From positions 2,482,501 to 2,546,500 of the forward strand of contig NZ_QBTZ01000001.1 in assembly GCF_003058055.1 (NCBI RefSeq): a stretch of 64,000 bases of DNA, in the 5' to 3' direction. The first letter of the stretch is position 1. Each line of letters opens with the position of its first letter. Positions 55,979 through 64,000 of the stretch are shown one piece after another. Source of the DNA: Acidovorax sp. 107 (GTDB taxonomy: Bacteria; Pseudomonadota; Gammaproteobacteria; Burkholderiales; Burkholderiaceae_C). The position numbers and the translations under genes are program-made. The notes below the pieces were generated by a model, which was not told the origin of the DNA, made no database searches, and was given only the letters and a program-made list of their open reading frames with translations.

Positions 55979-56848
55979 ATGACCCAGCCTTCTGCCGCCC
56001 CGGCAGCCCCTGCCTTGCCCACCCGCCCCGTGCGCTCCCAGTACGAAGACTTCATGCGTCACGTGTTCACCCACGGCGTGGACAAGTCGGACCGCACCGG
56101 CACCGGCACTAAGAGTGTGTTCGGCCACCAGATGCGGTTTGACCTGAAGGAAGGCTTTCCGCTGGTGACGACCAAGAAGGTGCACCTCAAGTCCATCATC
56201 CAGGAACTGCTGTGGTTCCTGACTGGCTCCAGCAACAACAACTGGCTGAAGGAGCGCGGCGTGACCATCTGGGACGAATGGGCACGCGAGGACGGCGACC
56301 TGGGCCCCGTGTACGGCGTGCAGTGGCGCAGCTGGCCCACGCCGGACGGCGGCCACATCGACCAGATCAGCGACGTCATCAAGACATTAAAAACCAACCC
56401 CGACTCGCGCCGCATCATCGTCAGCGCCTGGAACGTGGCCGAGCTGCACAAGATGGCGCTGATGCCCTGCCACGCGTTCTTCCAGTTCTACGTGGCCCCG
56501 GCGCAAGCGCCCGGCGGTCGCGGCACGCTGAGCTGCCAGCTGTACCAGCGCAGCGCCGACATCTTTCTGGGCGTGCCCTTCAACATCGCCAGCTACGCGC
56601 TGCTGACCCACATGGTGGCCCAGCAATGCGACCTGGATGTGGGCGATTTCATCTGGACGGGCGGCGACTGCCACATCTACACCAACCACCACGAACAGGT
56701 GCAGACGCAACTCGCGCGCACGCCCTACCCCTACCCCGTGCTGAACATCAAGCGCAAGCCGGACAGCATCTTCGACTACCAGTTTGAAGACTTTGAGGTG
56801 CTGGACTACCAGTGCCACCCGGCCATCAAGGCGCCCGTGGCGGTCTGA
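55979..56848 (+). CDS. thyA: Thymidylate synthase
   Basis: A 289-residue cytosolic enzyme that methylates dUMP to dTMP using 5,10-methylene-THF. Signatures: [19 protein letters not shown], the catalytic Cys in [32 protein letters not shown] and [11 protein letters not shown]. The start is the ATG of MTQPSAAP; a GTG four codons upstream is less likely. A Pro/Ala-rich N-terminal stretch of about 20 residues precedes the core. folA lies two genes downstream, completing the folate cycle. Confidence 0.97.
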   Translation: MTQPSAAPAAPALPTRPVRSQYEDFMRHVFTHGVDKSDRTGTGTKSVFGHQMRFDLKEGFPLVTTKKVHLKSIIQELLWFLTGSSNNNWLKERGVTIWDEWAREDGDLGPVYGVQWRSWPTPDGGHIDQISDVIKTLKTNPDSRRIIVSAWNVAELHKMALMPCHAFFQFYVAPAQAPGGRGTLSCQLYQRSADIFLGVPFNIASYALLTHMVAQQCDLDVGDFIWTGGDCHIYTNHHEQVQTQLARTPYPYPVLNIKRKPDSIFDYQFEDFEVLDYQCHPAIKAPVAV

Positions 56849-56917
56849 TCACCGCACCCACGCCCCTGCTGCATCTGCCCTGCTTTCACCCACAACCAAT
56901 ACAACGAGTTTCTATCC

Positions 56918-57526
56918 ATGTCTTCCGGCGGATTCCACGTACACGGCCCCCACGACCACGCGGTCGAACATGCCACCCACGGCCACGATGCTGCACACCA
57001 CGGCGCGGACCACGGCGGCAGCTCGTCCACCAACAAGATCGCCATGTTCACGGCCATCGTTGCCACGGTGGGCGCCATCTTTGCCTACATGGGCGGCGCC
57101 ACGCAGGCCAATGCCGGCCTGATGAAGAACGACGCGGCCATCAAGAAGACCGAGGCCTCCAACCAGTGGAATTACTTCCAGTCCAAAAGCACCAAACAGA
57201 GCCTGGCCGAGCTGGCGCGTGACCTGACCCCGGCCGAGACCGAAAAGGCCAAGTACCAGGGCAAGATCGACCGCTACGAAAAAGAAAAGAACGAGATCAA
57301 GGCCGTGGCCGAGAAGCTCGAAGCCGACGCTCACGCCTTCGACCAGCAAAGCGAAGCCCAGATGCACCAGCACCACCGCTGGGCCCAGGCCACCACCGCG
57401 CTGCAGGTGGCGATTGCCCTGGCCGCCATTGCGCTGCTGACCAAGAAGAAGTGGCTGGAATACGGCATGTACGGCGTGGCCGCCGTGGGCCTGGGCGTGG
57501 GCGCGCTGGCGTTCCTGCACATCTGA
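56918..57526 (+). CDS. DUF4337 membrane protein with a His-rich N-terminus
   Basis: A 202-residue protein. The first 34 residues contain ten His (for example HVHGPHDHAVEHATHGHDAA). A transmembrane segment follows (KIAMFTAIVATVGAIFAYMG), then a charged coiled-coil region (about 70-150), and two C-terminal hydrophobic segments (ALQVAIALAAIALLT and YGVAAVGLGVGALAFL). This is the DUF4337 layout; function unknown. The His-rich tail suggests metal binding but this is inference. It sits between thyA and folA. Confidence 0.85.
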   Translation: MSSGGFHVHGPHDHAVEHATHGHDAAHHGADHGGSSSTNKIAMFTAIVATVGAIFAYMGGATQANAGLMKNDAAIKKTEASNQWNYFQSKSTKQSLAELARDLTPAETEKAKYQGKIDRYEKEKNEIKAVAEKLEADAHAFDQQSEAQMHQHHRWAQATTALQVAIALAAIALLTKKKWLEYGMYGVAAVGLGVGALAFLHI

Positions 57527-57559
57527 TCCTATCCACCTCCCAAGCACCGAGCGAGCCCC

Positions 57560-58048
57560 ATGCCCCTGCACCTCATTTATGCCCGCGCGGCCAACGGCGT
57601 CATCGGCAAGGACAACCGCCTGCCCTGGCACATCCCCGAGGACATGGCGCACTTCAAGCAGCTCACGCAGGGCTGCCCGGTGGTCATGGGCCGCAAGACC
57701 TGGGACTCGCTGCCCCCGCGCTTTCGCCCCCTGCCCGGCCGCACCAACATCGTGGTAACGCGCCAGGCCGACTGGCAGGCCGAGGGTGCCCACCGCGCTG
57801 GCAGCCTGAACGAAGCCCTGGCGCTTTGCGACACGGGCAAGACCGTGTGGATCATCGGCGGCGCGCAGATCTATGCGGAGGCCCTGCCCCTGGCGGACTG
57901 CGTGGAGGTGACGGAGATTGCGCAAGACTTTGACGGCGATGCCTATGCCCCCGTGCTGGGCCCAGAATGGGTAGAAACTGCCCGTGAGCACCATGTCAGC
58001 ACCAACGGACTGCCGTTCAGCTTTGTGACCCGTGTGCGCCGCAGCTGA
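57560..58048 (+). CDS. folA: Dihydrofolate reductase
   Basis: A 162-residue enzyme that reduces dihydrofolate with NADPH. Signatures: LIYARAANGVIGKDNRLPWH, PEDMAHFKQLTQGCPVVMGR with KTWDSLP, and VWIIGGAQIYAEALP. The substrate-binding acid is in the PED motif. ThyA produces dihydrofolate, so its place downstream makes metabolic sense. The DUF4337 gene lies between. Confidence 0.96.
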   Translation: MPLHLIYARAANGVIGKDNRLPWHIPEDMAHFKQLTQGCPVVMGRKTWDSLPPRFRPLPGRTNIVVTRQADWQAEGAHRAGSLNEALALCDTGKTVWIIGGAQIYAEALPLADCVEVTEIAQDFDGDAYAPVLGPEWVETAREHHVSTNGLPFSFVTRVRRS

Positions 58049-58078
58049 CGGCGCAGCCTCACCACTTTTTTACTCACA

Positions 58079-58126
58079 TTTTGATAGCTTCTAGCGCATT
58101 ATCCACTAGGGCTACCGGCCAAAAAC
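58079..58126 (+). repeat. Intergenic repeat family, copy 5
   Basis: ATAGCT, 14 bases, CACTAGGGCT, ACCGGCC. Same spacing as copies 1-3. It fills most of the gap between folA and xth, ending just before the xth start codon. Confidence 0.75.
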
Positions 58127-58127
58127 C

Positions 58128-58907
58128 ATGCAAATTGCCACCTGGAACGTGAACTCCCTGTCGGTGCGCCTGCCCCAGGTGCTAGCTTGGCTGGCCGCTA
58201 ACCCGGTCGATGCCCTGTGCCTGCAGGAGCTCAAACTCACCGACGACAAGTTTCCGCACGACGCGCTGAAAGAGGCGGGCTACGAGGCCGCCGCCTTCGG
58301 CCAGAAAACGTACAACGGCGTAGCTATCCTGAGCCGCCACCCGTTGCGCGATGTGGTGCGCAACATCCCCGACTTTGGCGACGAGCAAGCCCGCGTCATT
58401 GCTGCCACGCTGGACACGCCCGCAGGCCCGCTGCGCCTGCTCAACGGCTACTTCGTCAACGGCCAGGAGCCGGACTCTGAAAAGTTTGCCTACAAGATGC
58501 GCTGGCTGCAGGCCCTGCAGGACATGGTGCGCGCCGAGATGGCGGCCCACCCGCGCCTGGTGCTGGTGGGCGACTTCAACGTGGCGCCGGAAGACCGCGA
58601 CTCGTACGACCCCGAAGGCCTGCGCGAGACCATCCACCACACGACCGAAGAGCGCAACCACTTCCAGGCCCTGCTGGCGCTGGGGCTGACCGATGCCTTC
58701 CGCATGTTCGAGCAGCCCGAAAAAAGCTACTCGTGGTGGGACTACCGCATGCTGGGCTTCCAGAAAAACCGGGGCCTGCGCATCGACCACATCCTGGTGA
58801 GCGAAGCGCTCAAGCCCACGGTGACGGCCTGCGTGGTGGACCGCGCCCCGCGCAAGAACCCGCAGCCGAGCGACCACGCGCCGGTGGTGGTCACGATGAG
58901 CGTCTGA
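58128..58907 (+). CDS. xth: Exodeoxyribonuclease III
   Basis: A 259-residue AP endonuclease and 3'-5' exonuclease of base-excision repair. Signatures: IATWNVNSLSVRLPQVL, LCLQELKLTDDKFP with the metal-binding Glu, LVLVGDFNVAPEDRDSYD, LRIDHILVSEALK, and QPSDHAPVVV. Length fits. The intergenic repeat ends two bases before its ATG, so its Shine-Dalgarno region lies in the repeat and is weak. Confidence 0.95.
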   Translation: MQIATWNVNSLSVRLPQVLAWLAANPVDALCLQELKLTDDKFPHDALKEAGYEAAAFGQKTYNGVAILSRHPLRDVVRNIPDFGDEQARVIAATLDTPAGPLRLLNGYFVNGQEPDSEKFAYKMRWLQALQDMVRAEMAAHPRLVLVGDFNVAPEDRDSYDPEGLRETIHHTTEERNHFQALLALGLTDAFRMFEQPEKSYSWWDYRMLGFQKNRGLRIDHILVSEALKPTVTACVVDRAPRKNPQPSDHAPVVVTMSV

Positions 58908-58960
58908 TACACACCCCGGGGCATAAGGGCTCCCATGTGGCGACGCCCGTACGTGGCATG

Positions 58961-58998
58961 AAAAAAGGCTGCCAGAGGTTTGCTCTGGCAGCCTTTTT
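58961..58998. terminator. Bidirectional intrinsic terminator between xth and the DUF2383 gene
   Basis: GGCTGCCAGAG-GTTTG-CTCTGGCAGCC, an 11-base perfect stem flanked by AAAAAA on the left and TTTTT on the right, so it can stop transcription from both convergent genes. Confidence 0.92.
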
Positions 58999-59071
58999 CA
59001 ATGCGTGAGCCCACTGGCCAAACACCTGCCCCTCCAAGGCGCCAGTGGGCAAGCGGGGCCACCGTCCGCGC

Positions 59072-60019
59072 TTATGGGCGGGTGGAGAACCCGTTGCGCA
59101 GCGCACGCACCTCGTCATGGTTGCGCTGGGCGCCCTGCGCCTGGCGCTCGACCAATGCGCGTACATCGGCGGGCAGCGTCGCCTTCAGCGCCTTGCGGTA
59201 GCGGGCCACGGCGGCATCTTCGCCACGCTCGCATTCTTCCAGCACCGCCTTGTCGTCCTGCGTGGACAGCGCCGTCTTCACCGACACCCAGCCCCGGTGC
59301 AGCGCACCGGCCACGGTGCCACCTTGCGCAGGCTCGCCATTCAGGCGGCGGATCTCATGCTCCAGCTCCATCGCCGCAGCGGCACATTCGCGCGAGTGGC
59401 GCTGGAAGATGCCTTTGAGCTGGCCCGAATCGGCATGCTCGGCGCAGGCATGGAAGCCATACTCGCCATCGCGTGCCGACTCCAGCAAGTCGTTGAGCAC
59501 GTCCACTACGTCCTCGGTGTCAATCACGTCCATCGCGCGGTCGTTGGCGTGCGCACGGCGGCTCGCTGCGCGGTCCCACGCAGCTTGCGTTGCAGGGCGT
59601 ACGTCGGTCCAGGCCAAGCCGTCGCTGCCATGGCGCGCGCGCCAGTCGTCCGCCAAGCGGGGCTCGATGGCGTCAAAGCTGCCCTCGTAACGCCCCACCG
59701 ACGACCAACCCAGCTCATACGCGGGGCGGTATTGCTCGTAGGTGCGGCCCCCCACATAGTAGGGTTCGCGGTGGTAGGTATCGCGCCAGTAGGCGTCTTC
59801 CTCGGTGGGGTTGACCCCCTCGGCGGCGGCCTTGCCGGCCAAGCCGCCAGCCACCGCACCCGCCACGCCACCAATGGCAGCGCCGACCGGGCCGCCAAAA
59901 GCACCTGCAGCGGCACCGGCCGCGGCGCCACCCAGGGCGGCACCCACACCCGTTCCGACGGGGTGCGCACCTGGCTCATTGGTCAAAGGGTCACGGTTAG
60001 CATCGTTGAAATCCGACAT
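59072..60019 (-). CDS. DUF2383 (PA2169 family) four-helix protein with Gly/Ala-rich N-terminus
   Basis: A 315-residue protein. The N-terminal part (about 20-70) is a glycine-zipper-like Gly/Ala tract (GVGAALGGAAAGAAAGAFGG, GGVAGAVAGGLAGKAAAEG). A middle part has YYVGGRTYEQYRPAYELGWS. The C-terminal 160 residues carry the ferritin-like DUF2383 helices (VVDVLNDLLESARDGEYGFH, LKGIFQRHSRECAAAAMELE, HRGWVSVKTALSTQDDKAVL). Function unknown; relatives are stress-induced. Such a Gly-zipper plus DUF2383 combination may insert in or coat a membrane, which is inferred. The start ATG has AGGAACAT-type upstream sequence. Confidence 0.8.
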   Translation of the reverse strand: MSDFNDANRDPLTNEPGAHPVGTGVGAALGGAAAGAAAGAFGGPVGAAIGGVAGAVAGGLAGKAAAEGVNPTEEDAYWRDTYHREPYYVGGRTYEQYRPAYELGWSSVGRYEGSFDAIEPRLADDWRARHGSDGLAWTDVRPATQAAWDRAASRRAHANDRAMDVIDTEDVVDVLNDLLESARDGEYGFHACAEHADSGQLKGIFQRHSRECAAAAMELEHEIRRLNGEPAQGGTVAGALHRGWVSVKTALSTQDDKAVLEECERGEDAAVARYRKALKATLPADVRALVERQAQGAQRNHDEVRALRNGFSTRP

Positions 60020-60189
60020 AGGAACATCTCCGGTTGGTTGACAGTGACTTCATTGTTGAAGCCACCTCCGGGGTGCCGGGTCGGCCCAGGGAGGGCCTGC
60101 ATGTAGGACACGGCCCGCCGCGCGGCGACTGGCCGGTCGCCCGATGGGGCCAAAATTGAAAGCCGCCCCGGGTGCAGGAGCAGCCTTGG

Positions 60190-60247
60190 ATTGCTATATT
60201 TTCAATAGCTATCAATGCATATTCAATGGCCACTTTGGGCCATTTTT
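60190..60247 (+). repeat. Intergenic repeat family, degenerate copy
   Basis: TTGCTATATTTTCAATAGCT, then ATCAATGCATATTC, then the short hairpin ATGGCC-ACTTT-GGGCCAT and TTTTT. It has ATAGCT and GCAT but has lost CACTAG. It lies between ntrC and the DUF2383 gene. Confidence 0.5.
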
Positions 60248-60254
60248 ATGCACT

Positions 60255-61892
<1,638 letters not shown>

Positions 61893-61942
61893 ATATTTTT
61901 CTTACCTTCCCTGTGGTTGCGTGTCAGGGACCGTCGTGCGCT

Positions 61943-63034
61943 TCAAGGCAGCGGGATCAGGATGCGGAAGTCGGTGCGACCCGGTACGCTGTCGCATTCG
62001 ATCAACCCGTGGTGTCGCTGCACGAAGGTTTGCGCCAACGTCAGCCCCAGCCCTGATCCGCCGTCCCGACCCGACACCAAGGGGTAAAAAATCCGCTCCT
62101 TGATGGCATCGGGTACGCCCGGTCCGTTGTCGATGACATGCAATTCCAGTGCCAGCCGGTAGCGTTGCCGGCCGAACGTGACCTGGCGGGCCACGCGCGT
62201 GCGCAGTGTGATCACGGCATCCCCCTTGGCGATGCGCTCTGACAGCGCCTGGGCCCCGTTCTGCACAATGTTCAGCACCGCCTGAATGAGCTGCGCACGG
62301 TCCCCCCGGAACTCGGGGATGGAGGTGTCGTAGTCGCGCTGCACCTTGAGGCCCTGCGGGTATTCGACCAGCACGAGCGAACGCACACGCTCGCACACCT
62401 CATGGATGTTCACATCGCCCACCAGATGCGGGTGGCGATGCGGCGCAAGCAACCGATCCACCAGGCTTTGCAGGCGGTCGGCCTCGTGGATGATGACCTG
62501 GGTGTATTCAGTGAGCTCCCGGTTGTCGAGCTCCATCTCCAGCAGCTGCGCCGCGCCCCGAATGCCGCCCAGCGGGTTCTTGATCTCGTGGGCGAGGTTG
62601 CGGATCAGCTCCTTGTTGGCCTGGGCCTGATCGCGCAGGCGCTCCTCGCGGTCCTGGCGGGCCTGCTGCTCCAGCGGCCAAAGCTCCACCAGGATTTCGC
62701 CCACCTGCTCGGCATCGGCCACGTTGACATGCACGGGTACCGGGTCCTGGTGCAGGCGCTTCAGGCTGGCCTCGTAGCGCAGCGCAGCAAAGTCCTTGCC
62801 CCGGGCGCCCGCCAGGGCGGTCTGCAGCAGCGCGGGGTCGGTGAAGAAGGTGGAGAAGTCCGCCCCCTCCAGGGTGCGGCGCGACAGGCCGAGCGTATTC
62901 TCCAAAGCGGCGTTGGCAAACTGCACGGCGCCATCGTCAGCACGCAGCACGGCCACCAGGGTGGACATCAGGTCCAGGGAATGGAAACGCCCGGTGTCAG
63001 TGCCGGGCAATTCGGGGGAGGAAGGGGCACTCAC
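61943..63034 (-). CDS. ntrB: Nitrogen regulation sensor kinase NtrB
   Basis: A 363-residue cytosolic histidine kinase. N-terminal PAS domain (about 25-130), H-box LAHEIKNPLGGIRGAAQLLE with the phosphorylated His, N-box VLNIVQNGAQALSERI, G1 VIDNGPGVPDAI, and G2 GGSGLGLTLAQTF. It phosphorylates NtrC and is controlled by PII (known for the family). The small exported gene lies upstream with 15 bases between. Confidence 0.96.
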   Translation of the reverse strand: MSAPSSPELPGTDTGRFHSLDLMSTLVAVLRADDGAVQFANAALENTLGLSRRTLEGADFSTFFTDPALLQTALAGARGKDFAALRYEASLKRLHQDPVPVHVNVADAEQVGEILVELWPLEQQARQDREERLRDQAQANKELIRNLAHEIKNPLGGIRGAAQLLEMELDNRELTEYTQVIIHEADRLQSLVDRLLAPHRHPHLVGDVNIHEVCERVRSLVLVEYPQGLKVQRDYDTSIPEFRGDRAQLIQAVLNIVQNGAQALSERIAKGDAVITLRTRVARQVTFGRQRYRLALELHVIDNGPGVPDAIKERIFYPLVSGRDGGSGLGLTLAQTFVQRHHGLIECDSVPGRTDFRILIPLP

Positions 63035-63049
63035 ACGCTATCGCCGTCG

Positions 63050-63574
63050 TCAGTTGGTGGGCGCCGCAGGCGCTGGCAGGCGGGCAATCTCGCGCTTGAT
63101 GCCTGCGATGTCGCTCTCGCTGCGGGCCACACTGGCCTTGAGCTCGGCCGTGCGTTCGGTGTAGCGCTGGGGATTGCGCAGGTCCAGCGCATTGCGCTCG
63201 GGGGCGCCGTTGTTGTATTCCTTGAGCAGCTCGGCATGGCGTGCTTCGGCCTTGCGCAGCTCGGACTCCAGGATGGCGCGCGCATCCGAATCGCGGGACT
63301 TCTGCTCGTTGTTGCTGACGCGGGGTGCGTTGGCGGGCGAGGTCGCAGACGAAGAGGCTGCTGCACCACTGCCACCGGCGGCGGCTGCGGCAGACGCCGG
63401 GCGGGTGCCCTGCACCACCGTGACGTTGCCGCCCTCGACCAGCTTGCAGCCACGCTCCTTGGCCTGCTGCGCGTTGTTGGTGTATTCGTTGCCGCAGCGG
63501 TAGATGCGGTCTTGCGCCAGGGCCACGGGGACGGAGCCGGCGATGAGAAGCAGGGTGATGAGCGTTTTTTTCAT
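63050..63574 (-). CDS. Small exported DUF4124-like protein
   Basis: A 174-residue protein. A signal peptide of about 19 residues (MKKTLITLLLIAGSVPVALA) is followed by QDRIYRCGNEYTNNAQQAKE with a Cys pair (RCGNEY and GCKLVEG), the pattern of DUF4124-like proteins. An Ala/Ser-rich linker leads to a charged helix (about 105-165, SRDSDARAILESELRKAEAR). The start ATG at 63574 has CGAGGAAA upstream; the longer frame to 63778 covers the glnA terminator. It sits between glnA and ntrB, an unusual place; its role is unknown. Confidence 0.82.
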   Translation of the reverse strand: MKKTLITLLLIAGSVPVALAQDRIYRCGNEYTNNAQQAKERGCKLVEGGNVTVVQGTRPASAAAAAGGSGAAASSSATSPANAPRVSNNEQKSRDSDARAILESELRKAEARHAELLKEYNNGAPERNALDLRNPQRYTERTAELKASVARSESDIAGIKREIARLPAPAAPTN

Positions 63575-63742
63575 TCGGTTTCCTCGCACGGACATGCAGG
63601 GGTCGGGGGAGTATCCCCCAATCACCCTACATCTCCAATCCAACAAAGGCAGACCCTTGGAAGGCTGTGTATACGGATGCAACACCTGGCACCTTGGTTC
63701 CGCCGCACGCATTCGACGCCAGCGCCATCTTCGCCCGCCCAT

Positions 63743-63770
63743 GAAAAAAGGCGGCTTGCGCCGCCTTTTC
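63743..63770 (-). terminator. Intrinsic terminator of glnA
   Basis: On the minus strand AAAGGCGGC-GCAA-GCCGCCTTT followed by TTT, 26 bases after the glnA stop. It separates glnA from the small exported gene and ntrBC, which therefore need read-through or their own promoter. Confidence 0.9.
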
Positions 63771-63796
63771 TTGAGCAATGGTCTGCAGGCAGACGA

Positions 63797-64000
63797 TTAC
63801 AGCGAGTAGTACATGTCGTACTCGACAGGATGCACGGCCATGCGGAAGCGGGTCACTTCGTTCATCTTCAGATCGATGTAGGCGTCGATCATGCTGTCGG
63901 TGAACACACCACCCTTGGTCAGGAACGCTCGGTCCTTGTCCAGGTGCTCCAGGGCCTGGTCCAGGCTGTGGCACACGGTAGGCACCAGCTTGTCTTCTTC
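63797..64000 (-). CDS. glnA: Glutamine synthetase, C-terminal fragment
   Basis: The last 67 residues of type I glutamine synthetase, running off the right edge. It reads EEDKLVPTVCHSLDQALEHL, continues with LTKGGVFTDSMIDAYIDLKM and ends MAVHPVEYDMYYSL, which is the near-invariant GS-I C-terminus. It makes glutamine from glutamate and ammonia; the gene is the usual target of NtrC. The adenylylated Tyr lies outside the window. Confidence 0.95.
   Translation of the reverse strand, partial: EEDKLVPTVCHSLDQALEHLDKDRAFLTKGGVFTDSMIDAYIDLKMNEVTRFRMAVHPVEYDMYYSL

Overview
The window is a high-GC chromosomal segment of a betaproteobacterium of the order Burkholderiales, most likely family Comamonadaceae (Acidovorax or a close relative). 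This rests on the gene order and protein sequences, and on a short intergenic repeat family that I associate with that family. No insertion sequence, integrase, phage gene or CRISPR array was seen. Most of the window is core chromosome with a few accessory islands.

Layout. (1) 1-11990, minus strand: the classic translation and envelope cluster rpsB-tsf-pyrH-frr-uppS-cdsA-dxr-rseP-bamA-skp-lpxD-fabZ-lpxA, transcribed towards position 1 and cut off inside lpxA. It couples translation factors to undecaprenyl, phospholipid, isoprenoid, outer-membrane protein and lipid A biogenesis. (2) 11996-18109: amidase, FAD amino-acid oxidoreductase, NAD(P)HX repair enzyme, and a divergent AraC regulator and alpha/beta hydrolase pair. 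(3) 18329-23957: RNase R, two identical tRNA-Leu(CAG) genes and a large DUF349 protein. (4) 23958-24908: a 951-bp region without convincing protein genes; it holds a candidate minus-strand structured RNA, an AT-rich palindrome and a sigma70-like promoter for a membrane-anchored lytic transglycosylase. (5) 25841-27742: a ZTP (pfl) riboswitch before glyA, then nrdR. (6) 28017-36041: EamA exporter, 5'-nucleotidase lipoprotein, aroC, an exported caspase-like protein and a PAS-GAF-GGDEF-EAL protein. (7) 36106-43769: CBS protein, O-acetylhomoserine sulfhydrylase, hydrolase, membrane proteins, an FAD-linked 2-hydroxyacid dehydrogenase, a frameshifted GNAT gene and a SUKH/SMI1 protein. (8) 43912-54515, minus strand: a polyol (mannitol/sorbitol/arabitol) operon of mtlEFGKDYZ type, with an extra short-chain dehydrogenase and the AraC activator placed inside it. 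(9) 54956-60019: small exported DUF4148 protein, GNAT, thyA, DUF4337 membrane protein, folA, xth and a DUF2383 protein. (10) 60255-64000, minus strand: the nitrogen-control cluster glnA (partial), a small exported protein, ntrB and ntrC.

Functional links. thyA and folA form the dTMP/folate cycle, and glyA under ZTP control feeds the same one-carbon pool. In the polyol operon, MtlEFGK imports the polyol, MtlD and the SDR oxidise it to ketoses, and MtlY and MtlZ phosphorylate the products. NtrBC beside glnA is the standard nitrogen-limitation circuit.

The least explained material is non-coding: the structured RNA candidate near 24.26-24.50 kb, the seven-copy intergenic repeat family, and the large stem-loop between mtlE and mtlF. 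No complete new protein system was found; the exported caspase-like protein is the most unusual protein.
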